A DNA stretch of 46,512 bases. Source: an uncultured Pelagibacteraceae bacterium. Its GTDB lineage: Bacteria; Pseudomonadota; Alphaproteobacteria; Pelagibacterales; Pelagibacteraceae. Positions 14,784-22,349 of the stretch are shown here, piece after piece. The translations under genes were made by a program, and so were the position numbers. The notes beneath the pieces were generated by a model, which had not been told where the DNA came from, searched no databases, and was given only the letters and a program-made list of their open reading frames with translations. Every line of letters begins with the position of its first letter. The first letter of the stretch is position 1. The stretch spans positions 1 through 46,512 of the forward strand of contig CACLGJ010000005.1 in NCBI GenBank assembly GCA_902606445.1, written 5' to 3'.

Positions 14784-15899
14784 ATGAGAAAGAATAAAAC
14801 TATAGTTAATAGTTGGAATGAATGGGATCCATTAAAACACGTAATTGTTGGAAAGGCAGATGGAACTTGCATCCCAGCTCCAGAACCGGCTTTAGACGCA
14901 AAAGTTCCTGAAGATAGCGACATGAGAGGTAAGTTTGGTCCACGTACTCAAGATACAGTTGATAAAGCTAATCAACTGTTAGATGATTTTTCACAGTTAT
15001 TAGAAAAAAGAGGGGTCAAAGTTGACAGACCATCACCAATTGATTTTAATCAAAAAACTTCTACTCCAGATTGGGAGGCTGAAACAATGTTTGGCTGTAT
15101 GCCCCCTAGAGATGTTTTGTTAACTGTTGGAAATGAAATTTTAGAGGCAACTATGAGTTATCGTTGTAGATGGTTTGAGTATTTATGTTATCGACCATTA
15201 TTAAAAGATTATTATAATCAAGATCCTAATATGAGACATGAGTCTGCTCCAAAACCAAGATTAACAGATGCGGACTATAGAAAAGATTATTTATCAGATA
15301 AAATTGGTGTTCAAAAAAGGTTAGAATGGACTGAAAAGAAATATTTTGTAACTACAGATGAAGAGCCTTTATTTGATGCTGCTGATGTTTTAAGATTTGG
15401 TAAAGATTTAGTTGTTCAACATGGATTTACAACAAATTTAAAAGGAATTAATTGGTTAAAAAGACATTTTAAAAATCATAGAGTTCATGCTGTTAATTTT
15501 CCAGGAGATCCGTATCCTATTCACATTGACGCAACTTTTACTCCAATCAAAGAAGGATTGATTATTAACAATCCTCAGAGAAGATTACCAAAAGAACAAA
15601 GACAGTTATTTGAACATAATGGATGGCAAATTATTGATAGTGCACAACCAGCACATAATGAACCTCCAGCACTATGTTATTCTTCTGTTTGGCTGTCTAT
15701 GAATGTCTTAGTGCTTGATCCTAAAACTGTCTGTGTTGAAAAAAGTGAGGTTTATCAGGCAGAACAATTAGACAAATTAGGAATGGAAGTCATCCCTGTA
15801 GATTTGAGAGATGCATATGCGTTTGGAGGTGGTCTTCATTGTTGTACTGCAGATGTTTATAGAGAGGGAGAGCTAAAAGATTATTTTCCTAAACAATAA
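14784..15899 (+). CDS. Glycine amidinotransferase-like enzyme (arginine:amine amidinotransferase)
   Basis: 371 residues, homologous along its length to vertebrate L-arginine:glycine amidinotransferase, which forms guanidinoacetate and ornithine. Conserved blocks: NEWDPLKHVIVGKADG, TVGNEILEATMSYRCRWFEY, FDAADVLRFGKD, HIDATF, SSVWLSMNVLVLD and GGGLHCCTADV. The catalytic triad is complete: Asp198, His247 and Cys353, matching human Asp254, His303 and Cys407 (the 198-to-247 spacing is identical). The residue before the catalytic His is Ile246, where the human enzyme has Met302, a position linked to acceptor choice, so the acceptor may not be glycine. It follows creatinase by 5 bases. The reaction is reversible, so it could also recover arginine from guanidinoacetate. 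Confidence 0.9.
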   Translation: MRKNKTIVNSWNEWDPLKHVIVGKADGTCIPAPEPALDAKVPEDSDMRGKFGPRTQDTVDKANQLLDDFSQLLEKRGVKVDRPSPIDFNQKTSTPDWEAETMFGCMPPRDVLLTVGNEILEATMSYRCRWFEYLCYRPLLKDYYNQDPNMRHESAPKPRLTDADYRKDYLSDKIGVQKRLEWTEKKYFVTTDEEPLFDAADVLRFGKDLVVQHGFTTNLKGINWLKRHFKNHRVHAVNFPGDPYPIHIDATFTPIKEGLIINNPQRRLPKEQRQLFEHNGWQIIDSAQPAHNEPPALCYSSVWLSMNVLVLDPKTVCVEKSEVYQAEQLDKLGMEVIPVDLRDAYAFGGGLHCCTADVYREGELKDYFPKQ

Positions 15900-15902
15900 A
15901 TT

Positions 15903-16130
15903 TTAACTGGGATTTTGTTTTAAAAATTCAATATACTTAATTACTTCATCATATTTCTCATCAGGAATATCTTTATAACTTGAGTTAAATTTACTTTTTA
16001 CACATATTGCAATATGGGCGTATGGGTTTCTTCCTTTTGGATGATTTGGGTGATTAGGCAATTGACCAATCAAATAATCGCCAGCTTCCTGAATAATTTT
16101 CCAGAGTTTACTTGTGTTTTCTTTGTTCAT
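15903..16130 (-). CDS. Small conserved-looking hypothetical protein, ORF6C-like end
   Basis: 75 residues, soluble, with no signal peptide. It contains a His-rich turn (LPNHPNHPKGRNPYAHIAI) and ends with SSYKDIPDEKYDEVIKYIEFL. The end is reminiscent of the C-terminal ORF6C module of phage antirepressor-type proteins, where similar SYK-x-IP...D..I.FI patterns occur. The match is short and the N-terminal DNA-binding part of such proteins is absent. The start ATG at 16130 has no clear Shine-Dalgarno site. It converges on the amidinotransferase gene with 3 bases between stops. Function unknown. Confidence 0.6.
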   Translation of the reverse strand: MNKENTSKLWKIIQEAGDYLIGQLPNHPNHPKGRNPYAHIAICVKSKFNSSYKDIPDEKYDEVIKYIEFLKQNPS

Positions 16131-16153
16131 ATAATCTAAGAGGATAAGTTGCT

Positions 16154-16401
16154 ATGTTTAAAAAAACAATAAAAAAACTATTACGAAACTTTAATTTGAA
16201 CTCATTATCTAAAAAGTTATTATCATAAATTATAATATATTTTTAAATGAAATAAATATTTCTTTTATTGATATTCACAAAGAAGTCTTTGAAAAAGAAC
16301 AAAATCCATTAAAACTTTTCCCCTTTGAATTATTTGGACATTATAATGCTGAAGGTTATAAAAAGATTGCTGAAACAATATTTGAATTTACAAAAAACTA
16401 A
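16154..16401 (+). pseudogene. Remnant of an SGNH/GDSL-hydrolase-like gene
   Basis: The stretch at 16213-16401 is open without an ATG and reads ...INISFIDIHKEVF, PLKLFPFELFGHYNAEGY and KKIAETIFEFTKN before a TAA. This looks like the C-terminal part of SGNH-fold acyl esterases, with the Asp-x-x-His-like FGHYNAEGY block. In a different frame just upstream, 16154-16228 reads MFKKTIKKLLRNFNLNSLSK with a Shine-Dalgarno-like AGAGGA, and could be the decayed start of the same gene. About 300 codons of a normal enzyme would be missing, so this is a deletion remnant. It accounts for most of the gap at 16131-16434. Confidence 0.6.
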
Positions 16402-16434
16402 ACTTTAGGATGATAAATATTCTTATAAAATTTT

Positions 16435-17088
16435 TTATAACTTTTTATAACAATTGAAATAAATATTATTTTTTTGTAATCCAAAAAATGTTCTTAAAGG
16501 TGGAAAAATATCCATCAAAATTGCAAATAAAAATTTTGAAAAATGGTAATTAGGATTACTAGAAGTTTTATTCAAAAAACCATAATAATTGATATTTATA
16601 GTTTTGAACTTACCATTAAAATATTGTTTTAATTCTTTTTCTATTTTTGTTAGATCTAAATGAAAATTACCTAGATTAAAAATTAAACTTCCATCTTTTT
16701 CTAGAAAATTAAACATCATTTCTATGATTTCTTTTGTCTTAGTGTGGTCAAATTTAGAATTTATCCCCATAGTCTGCACACAAACAATAAGATTTGGTTT
16801 TTGTTGTTCTGTATTCATCATAAAATTTTCAATTTTATCATTGATGATAATAGCATCTTTATTGTTAAATAAACCTTTATTTAATTTTTCCAAATTTAGG
16901 TCAACACAAATATATTTTCTTGTATGAAAAAATTTTTTATTCAGCATCGAACCTCCAGCTAAATCTACACCAATATCTCCATTTATTTTTTTTAAGTCTT
17001 TTTTTAACCATAAAAATAAAAGAGTTTTACTTGAATTTACGCCTATCCTAATTGGCCCAAATAAAGATTTTAAAATATTCTTTATCAT
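16435..17088 (-). CDS. Putative class I SAM-dependent methyltransferase
   Basis: 217 residues. A degenerate methyltransferase motif I (IGVDLAGGSML, about 39-49), an acidic end of strand 2 (YICVDLN, Asp63), and a strand-4 to strand-5 region (LIVCVQTMGIN, then FLEKDGSLIFNLGN) fit a Rossmann-type SAM-binding fold. The substrate is unknown. The C-terminal part (YYGFLNKTSSNPNYHFSK and following) is reminiscent of methyltransferases near polysaccharide genes. It lies 13 bases after the 2-oxoglutarate oxygenase gene on the same strand. It is richer in Lys/Asn/Phe than core genes nearby. It could also be a SAM-fold protein without activity. Confidence 0.65.
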   Translation of the reverse strand: MIKNILKSLFGPIRIGVNSSKTLLFLWLKKDLKKINGDIGVDLAGGSMLNKKFFHTRKYICVDLNLEKLNKGLFNNKDAIIINDKIENFMMNTEQQKPNLIVCVQTMGINSKFDHTKTKEIIEMMFNFLEKDGSLIFNLGNFHLDLTKIEKELKQYFNGKFKTININYYGFLNKTSSNPNYHFSKFLFAILMDIFPPLRTFFGLQKNNIYFNCYKKL

Positions 17089-17101
17089 CTATTTTTAAAT
17101 A

Positions 17102-17905
17102 TTAAAGTTTTGTTTTTGTTTTATAAAAAATCTTCCAAAATAATTTTTTGTAAATTGTGATGTTTTCTGAAACATCTTTTGTATTAGGTCTATTCTTGAA
17201 TTGTGGTTTATCTTTTATACCACTAATTTCTTCTTTGGGTCTTCCATTTGAATAATAATAAAGAGCTATTGATTTTCTACTAATTTTCTCATCTGGATGA
17301 TTGATTGGGTCTGGGTTGCCGTGAAAGCTATAATCAGTGGTATCGAAAATAACCATTCTATTAAAAATAGGATTAATTTTTGTAACACATTTTTTTATAT
17401 CCTTATCCCATAATTCTAATGAACCACCATACTCTTTTTTCCAGTTAGGGTTTAAATAAATGAGAACATTAATTCTTCTATCTAAATTAGTTATATGATG
17501 TTTATTAAAATCTGAGTGAATATTTAAGTAACCCCCATTTTGTATTTCGTGAAGACCTCCTCCCAAAAAGTAAGGATCAGATACTAATGGCTCCTGAATT
17601 CCAGAAATTTTATTGATGAAATTTAAAAATTTTAATGAATTGGTGAAGTTTAACAAATTTTGAGTATAAGCTCCAAATTTAGAAAAATCATTTAGTGCAA
17701 ACTTTCTTTTTTGTGGATCGCTATCTGAGTCTAAACCAATTTTGTTTAAATTATTAGGAAATTCATCCATTATTTTTTTAAGAATATTCTCTTCAAAGAA
17801 ATTATCTAATACGATATGGGGAAAAGGTTTGGCAGAAACGTATCTATCAAAATTGTTTACAGCAACATTATGTAAATTATGATATTTGTTATTAATAAAA
17901 TTCAT
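17102..17905 (-). CDS. 2-Oxoglutarate/Fe(II)-dependent oxygenase (prolyl 4-hydroxylase-like)
   Basis: 267 residues with a double-stranded beta-helix core. The iron triad is visible: His130 and Asp132 in NIHSDFN, and His195 in SFHGNPDP. Arg210 in ISRKSIALYYYS is placed to bind 2-oxoglutarate. The N-terminal FPHIVLDNFFEENIL and the YLNPNWKKEYGGSLELWD block are typical of the P4H-like 2OG-FeII_Oxy family that occurs in bacterial polysaccharide and phage gene sets. It probably hydroxylates a sugar, peptide or small molecule; which one cannot be told. It precedes the methyltransferase on the same strand and is divergent from the glycosyltransferase-like gene. Confidence 0.85.
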   Translation of the reverse strand: MNFINNKYHNLHNVAVNNFDRYVSAKPFPHIVLDNFFEENILKKIMDEFPNNLNKIGLDSDSDPQKRKFALNDFSKFGAYTQNLLNFTNSLKFLNFINKISGIQEPLVSDPYFLGGGLHEIQNGGYLNIHSDFNKHHITNLDRRINVLIYLNPNWKKEYGGSLELWDKDIKKCVTKINPIFNRMVIFDTTDYSFHGNPDPINHPDEKISRKSIALYYYSNGRPKEEISGIKDKPQFKNRPNTKDVSENITIYKKLFWKIFYKTKTKL

Positions 17906-17969
17906 TCTTTTAAAATTTATATTTTAGTTTTATGTAATTTATATAATTATTAACACTATATAATTGAAA

Positions 17970-19040
17970 ATGAAAATTAACAAAAGATCTATATTCTATA
18001 TATTATGTGCATCTAATCATGATACTGGAGGCCCCAAAGATTTACATCAGCTTGGACAAGAATTTAAAAAACTTGGTAAGAAATTTTATATGTTTTATTA
18101 TCCTGGTAATTCTAAAGACCCTGTTCATAAGAATTTTAAAACTTATAAACTACCAATTACAGATAAAATAGATGACTCAAAAAGAAATATTCTTATTGTA
18201 CCTGAAATTGATCAAGCAATTACTTTTTCAAAAAAATTTAAAAATATTCAAAAAATTTTATATTGGCAAAGTTTAGATAATTTTTTCATTACACATTATT
18301 CTTTTCAAGTGCCGAAATTTATTAAATCTTTAATAAAAAAACCTTTTAAAATGATTTATTTTTTTAATGAAATTACCCAAAATTATTTTGGCAATCTAAG
18401 TTTCCCAAAATATTTGAAAACTATCTATCTGAATTTTCCTTTTAAAAATTTATTAAAAGTAGATGATTTTGATTTGAATTTATCTCAATCATATTATCAA
18501 TATAAAATATTAAACTCAAAAAAAATAAAATCATATATTCTCTCAGATTATATTCGTGAGGAGTATTTTGATGCAGCAAAAAAATTAAAGTTGGAAAACA
18601 AGAAAAATATAATTTGTTACAATCCAAAAAAAAGTTCAAGATTTATGAAAAGAATTATAGATGACAATCCATCAATCAAATTTATTCCTTTAGAGAATTT
18701 TGATTTAAAACAAGTCATAAGTATTTTGTCAAAGAGTAAAATTTATATGGATTTTGGTTTTCATCCTGGAGTAGATCATTTGCCCAGAGAAGCAGCTATA
18801 TTGAGAAATTGTGTAATTACAAATAAAGAAGGAAGCGCTTTTTATAAAGAAGCAGTTTCAATTGATGAGAGATATAAATTTGAAGAGAAAAGAAAGAATT
18901 TAAATAAAATTAAATTATTGATAAAAAAAATATTTATTGATTTTAATATGGAGGTTAAAAATTTTGACAACTATGTTTTTAAATTAGAAAAAGAAAAATT
19001 AGAATATAAAAAACAAGTTTTAGAAATTTTTTCTAAATGA
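17970..19040 (+). CDS. Putative glycosyltransferase (GT-B-like)
   Basis: About 356 residues starting at the ATG at 17970; an upstream in-frame TTG at 17964 is less likely. The N-terminus IFYILCASNHDTGGPKDLHQLGQEF is like the first strand and Gly-rich loop of GT-B enzymes. The later stretch KNIICYNPKKSSRFMKRII begins a second Rossmann domain, and FGFHPGVDHLPREAAILRNCVIT (about 267-289) matches the C-terminal donor-site region with an acidic residue and the PREA segment. A sugar transfer role in a surface glycan is likely but the linkage is unknown. Two TATAAT-like boxes lie just upstream (17942 and 17959). Confidence 0.6.
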   Translation: MKINKRSIFYILCASNHDTGGPKDLHQLGQEFKKLGKKFYMFYYPGNSKDPVHKNFKTYKLPITDKIDDSKRNILIVPEIDQAITFSKKFKNIQKILYWQSLDNFFITHYSFQVPKFIKSLIKKPFKMIYFFNEITQNYFGNLSFPKYLKTIYLNFPFKNLLKVDDFDLNLSQSYYQYKILNSKKIKSYILSDYIREEYFDAAKKLKLENKKNIICYNPKKSSRFMKRIIDDNPSIKFIPLENFDLKQVISILSKSKIYMDFGFHPGVDHLPREAAILRNCVITNKEGSAFYKEAVSIDERYKFEEKRKNLNKIKLLIKKIFIDFNMEVKNFDNYVFKLEKEKLEYKKQVLEIFSK

Positions 19041-19045
19041 TAAAT

Positions 19046-19381
19046 TTAATTTACACTTCCTAAATAATTAACCATAATTACTCCAATTATAATTAATATA
19101 ATCCCCAAGATACCGTAAACATTAGGAACTTGATTATACTTTAAAAGTGCAAATAAAACGACACCTGTAACCGTCAACCCACTGTATGTTGCGTAGGCAA
19201 AACCTACTGGTAGAGCATGCATAGCTTTTGCGATACAAAACATAGTGACAAACATAAGTAAAATACAAAGGATAGAGGGGGTTAGTTTAGAAAAACCCTC
19301 AGATACTTTAGCAAAACTGTTTGCAGCAATACCACATGATATTCCAATGGCCAAAAATAGATATCCAAATAAAGGTTTCAT
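19046..19381 (-). CDS. SMR-family small transporter lacking the TM1 glutamate
   Basis: 111 residues, four membrane spans, the exact size of small multidrug resistance proteins. The KVSEGFSKLTPS loop after TM1 and GFAYATYSGLTVTGVVLFALL in TM3 align with EmrE (KFSEGFTRLWPS and GIAYAIWSGVGIV). When the SEGF blocks are aligned, EmrE Glu14, the proton- and drug-binding residue, falls on Gly17 here. TM1 (YLFLAIGISCGIAANSFAK) contains no Asp or Glu at all. It may therefore not be a proton-coupled drug pump. It converges on the glycosyltransferase-like gene with 5 bases between stops. Confidence 0.85.
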   Translation of the reverse strand: MKPLFGYLFLAIGISCGIAANSFAKVSEGFSKLTPSILCILLMFVTMFCIAKAMHALPVGFAYATYSGLTVTGVVLFALLKYNQVPNVYGILGIILIIIGVIMVNYLGSVN

Positions 19382-19456
19382 AAATTAAGATTATCAAATT
19401 AATTAATATTTACTATTTTATTATTTAAACTTTAATAGAATGGTTTATTAAATCTT

Positions 19457-20098
19457 ATGGTTAAATTAAAAAAATTAATTATTGCTTGTGATGGTGAGTC
19501 AGCAAGTGGAAAAAGTACGGCAGCAAAACTGGTATCAAAAAAATACAAACTTTCATTGATTAATTCTGGTCTTCTTTACAGATATTGTAGTAAATTAATT
19601 ATTAGTGAAAAACCTAAAAATAAGATTACATTTTTGAGGAAAAAATTCAGAAATATTTCTTATAAGATGATAGCAAAACATAAACTCCACTCGGAGAAAA
19701 TATCTAGTCATGTTGCAATTTTAGCTAAAAACAAAAAAGTTAGGAAAATTGTTAATGAATTACAGATGAGAATGATTAAAAAGAATAATAGAGTATGCGT
19801 CGAAGGGCGTGATATTGCTAGCAAGATTTTAGTTAAAAATCCAAAATATGACTTAGCTTTTTATTTTAAATGTAGCTTAAGAATTGCTGCCAATAGGCGT
19901 TGGCTAGATCTTAAAAAATTAGTTCCACTTAGAGAAGTTACAAAATCTTTAAAAGCCAGAACTTCTTTAGATAAAAAAAGAAAAAATAGCCCCTTAATAA
20001 AAGTAAAAGATGCTATTTTAATTAGAAGCGACAAACTCAGCAAACAACAAGTTTTAGCCAAGATGTCAAATAGTATTGATAAAGTTTTAAAAAATTAA
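19457..20098 (+). CDS. cmk: Cytidylate kinase
   Basis: 213 residues. It phosphorylates CMP/dCMP with ATP. The P-loop is GESASGKST (13-21) in place of the common GPSGSGKGT, followed by NSGLLYR, the CMP-binding NELQMRM and VCVEGRDIASKIL, then the SLDKKRKNSPL and DAILIRS blocks of the C-terminal half. The order of motifs is that of Cmk and not of uridylate kinase. It is unusually Lys-rich. It stands alone between an SMR gene (divergent) and an MFS gene (convergent, 12 bases apart), without the rpsA neighbour often found next to cmk. Confidence 0.9.
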   Translation: MVKLKKLIIACDGESASGKSTAAKLVSKKYKLSLINSGLLYRYCSKLIISEKPKNKITFLRKKFRNISYKMIAKHKLHSEKISSHVAILAKNKKVRKIVNELQMRMIKKNNRVCVEGRDIASKILVKNPKYDLAFYFKCSLRIAANRRWLDLKKLVPLREVTKSLKARTSLDKKRKNSPLIKVKDAILIRSDKLSKQQVLAKMSNSIDKVLKN

Positions 20099-20110
20099 TA
20101 TTTCTTATAA

Positions 20111-21430
20111 TCAATTGTCTCTATTTGTGATATTTTCTGCATCCAATGATGTTTCTACTATAGGTTTGGGTTCTTGGATTGGTTCTGTTTGGGGGTTAAG
20201 TTCAATTCCAGCTGGAGTAATGGTTTGCGGCATTGCAACAAACTGTGAGTCTGGATTATCAACTGTTTGTCGTACTTTCATTCTATAAACTCCAAACACT
20301 CCAATTATTGTGTGAAAGAAAAAAAGAAATATAAAAAATCCATTTGAACCAACAAAATCCATAAATATTGAACATAAAAAAGGACCACTCATCGCACCTA
20401 ATCCAAATACAAATTGAAGACCAGCACCTGCAGCAACAAATTTTTCTTTTGGTATGTGGTCATTTGTATGTGCCAAAATTAAGGAAAACATTGGCAAACT
20501 ACAAAATGAAAAGAGTATTAAAAATATATAAAACCAAGTTTTACTAGTTGCTAAACCACCTGGTAAATACATCTGTCTTGAAACAAAAATTGCAAGAAGT
20601 GCGAATAATGCTGCACCAAACGTAGAAATTACTATAACTAATCTTCTATCATAGATATCAGATATTTTTCCAACAGGAAACTGCGAAACAGCTCCAGAAA
20701 TTGCTAACAAAAATGTAACAATTGATATCTCTAAAATTGAAAAATTCATTGAAGTTGCGTAAACTGCCAATAAAGTAAATAAAGCAGCTTGGATTGTTCC
20801 ATAAAAAAAAGAACTTACCATTCCAAACGGGGATGCCTCATATAGATCTTTTAATGTCATTGCTTTAATACGTTTAAAGGTAGGTGGTTTTTTTTTAGTT
20901 AATAAAATAGGAATAAGAGCAGCTGATGTAATCACTGATATTAGAATAAAAGGTTGAAAATTTTTAGGACTGCTAAAATTTAGTAAAAACATTCCTATAC
21001 CCATTGACCCATAAAGAATGACCATATAGATGGACAAAACACTTCCTCTATTTCTATTACTTGATCTATCGTTAAGCCAACTTTCAGCTACCGTGTAAAT
21101 ACAAACCATACTTATTCCAGTCAATACTCTTAACAAAAACCAAATGAATGGATTAATTAATATAGAGTGAACTAAAATAACTAATGATGCTAATGAAGCA
21201 AATGCTGCAAAAACTCTTATATGTCCAACCTGTGAAATTATATTTGGAATTGTAGCTGCACCTATAAAATATCCAACAAAATAACCAGACATCATAAAGC
21301 CTGTTGCAGTTAGGCTAAATTCTTCTTGTACAGCTCTTACACCAAGTAATGAACCTTGGAATCCATAAGCCATCATTATACATCCCATACCTAAAAAAAG
21401 TGCCCAAGAGTTTTTTAAAACTTTATTCAT
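20111..21430 (-). CDS. MFS transporter
   Basis: 439 residues with about twelve predicted spans. An MFS-type loop ISDIYDRR sits between spans 8 and 9, and the first half holds SGYFVGYFIGA and the arginine-bearing LLRVLTGISMVCIYTVAESWLNDRS, a pattern of the YcaD/YfkF-type MFS branch. The hydrophilic tail after residue 390 is rich in Pro, Gln and Glu (ELNPQTEPIQEPKP) and is not part of the fold. Substrate unknown. It lies upstream of the gsh operon's DMT gene on the same strand but is separated from it by 58 bases. Confidence 0.88.
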   Translation of the reverse strand: MNKVLKNSWALFLGMGCIMMAYGFQGSLLGVRAVQEEFSLTATGFMMSGYFVGYFIGAATIPNIISQVGHIRVFAAFASLASLVILVHSILINPFIWFLLRVLTGISMVCIYTVAESWLNDRSSNRNRGSVLSIYMVILYGSMGIGMFLLNFSSPKNFQPFILISVITSAALIPILLTKKKPPTFKRIKAMTLKDLYEASPFGMVSSFFYGTIQAALFTLLAVYATSMNFSILEISIVTFLLAISGAVSQFPVGKISDIYDRRLVIVISTFGAALFALLAIFVSRQMYLPGGLATSKTWFYIFLILFSFCSLPMFSLILAHTNDHIPKEKFVAAGAGLQFVFGLGAMSGPFLCSIFMDFVGSNGFFIFLFFFHTIIGVFGVYRMKVRQTVDNPDSQFVAMPQTITPAGIELNPQTEPIQEPKPIVETSLDAENITNRDN

Positions 21431-21488
21431 AAAAATTGCAGTAACTATTCGCGATCTATTATTAAATCAAGTCTTAATTGTGACAAGC

Positions 21489-22349
21489 TTAAGAATTTTT
21501 AAGCTTTAAAAAAGAATGGATTGCAATGGTAAGAATTATTATTACCCCTCCATAAAGGGTTTCAATACTTGGTTGTTCTTTTATTATCAGCCAAACCCAG
21601 ATAGGACCTACAATGGTCTCTAATAAGAAAAATAGATTGACTTCAGCTGCAGGAATAAATCTTGGAGCTATGGTTACCAATACAAAAGGTATTGCTACGC
21701 ATAGGATACACATTAAAGGAACTATGATAAGGTCTTTTTCATTAAGCACAAAACTCTCAATAAAGAATAAAGCAAAAGTTGCTACAAATAGTTTTCCAAC
21801 AACAGCAGCAGGAACTAGATTTTTTGATTTTGCAGATCTTATAGTAACAGCACCTACTGCTAAACCTATTGCGGTAATAAATCCTAAAATATCTCCATAA
21901 AAATTACCTAATTTTAGAGAGTCAAAAAAAATATAAATTATAGCTAAAAAAGTAATTACTATTGAAACCCAAGTTTTTTTGTCTGGAGGTTCTTTTAAAA
22001 AAAATGCACCAAGAATAGCTGACAACATTGGAGCCGTAGCAATCATTACAAGTGTATTTGCTACATTTGTATTCTGAATTGAAACTACAAAAGTAATGTT
22101 TGTTACACTAAATGTACCCACATAAATAAGTCCGTGATAACCACTTGTAAAAAGAATCTTAAAAAAATTTAATTTATAAATTATTAACATTCCAAAAAAA
22201 ACTGTAAAAAATGGAATTATTCCTCTATAAAAAACTAAACCCCAAGTATCAATACTTGAAAGTCTAATAAATAAAGAGTCAGGTGTAATAAACATTACTG
22301 CTACAAAAGCAAGTAAAGAACCTTTTTGTTGGTCAGTAAGATTATTCAT
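21489..22349 (-). CDS. DMT superfamily (EamA) transporter in the glutathione operon
   Basis: About 286 residues, ten spans in two EamA repeats (AILGAFFLKEPPDKKTWVSIVITFLAIIYI ends the first; VWLIIKEQPSIETLYGGVIII is in the second). The ATG at 22349 is chosen over an upstream TTG at 22367 because it gives an ATGA overlap with the gshB stop, as expected for coupled translation. It is the third gene of a gshA-gshB unit, so export or uptake of a thiol or amino-acid derivative is a reasonable but unproven role. A palindrome at 21485-21506 (AAGCTTAA and TTAAGCTT) spans the stop codon and lacks a T tract on this strand. Confidence 0.88.
   Translation of the reverse strand: MNNLTDQQKGSLLAFVAVMFITPDSLFIRLSSIDTWGLVFYRGIIPFFTVFFGMLIIYKLNFFKILFTSGYHGLIYVGTFSVTNITFVVSIQNTNVANTLVMIATAPMLSAILGAFFLKEPPDKKTWVSIVITFLAIIYIFFDSLKLGNFYGDILGFITAIGLAVGAVTIRSAKSKNLVPAAVVGKLFVATFALFFIESFVLNEKDLIIVPLMCILCVAIPFVLVTIAPRFIPAAEVNLFFLLETIVGPIWVWLIIKEQPSIETLYGGVIIILTIAIHSFLKLKNS

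Noticed and set aside
16131-16434. tRNA or integration attachment site at the edge of the accessory patch
   Set aside because: No cloverleaf, CCA end or direct repeat was found; the gap is explained by a gene remnant.
21485-21506. AAGCTTAA palindrome as terminator of the gsh operon
   Set aside because: It overlaps the stop codon and has no T tract on the coding strand; listed only within the DMT entry.
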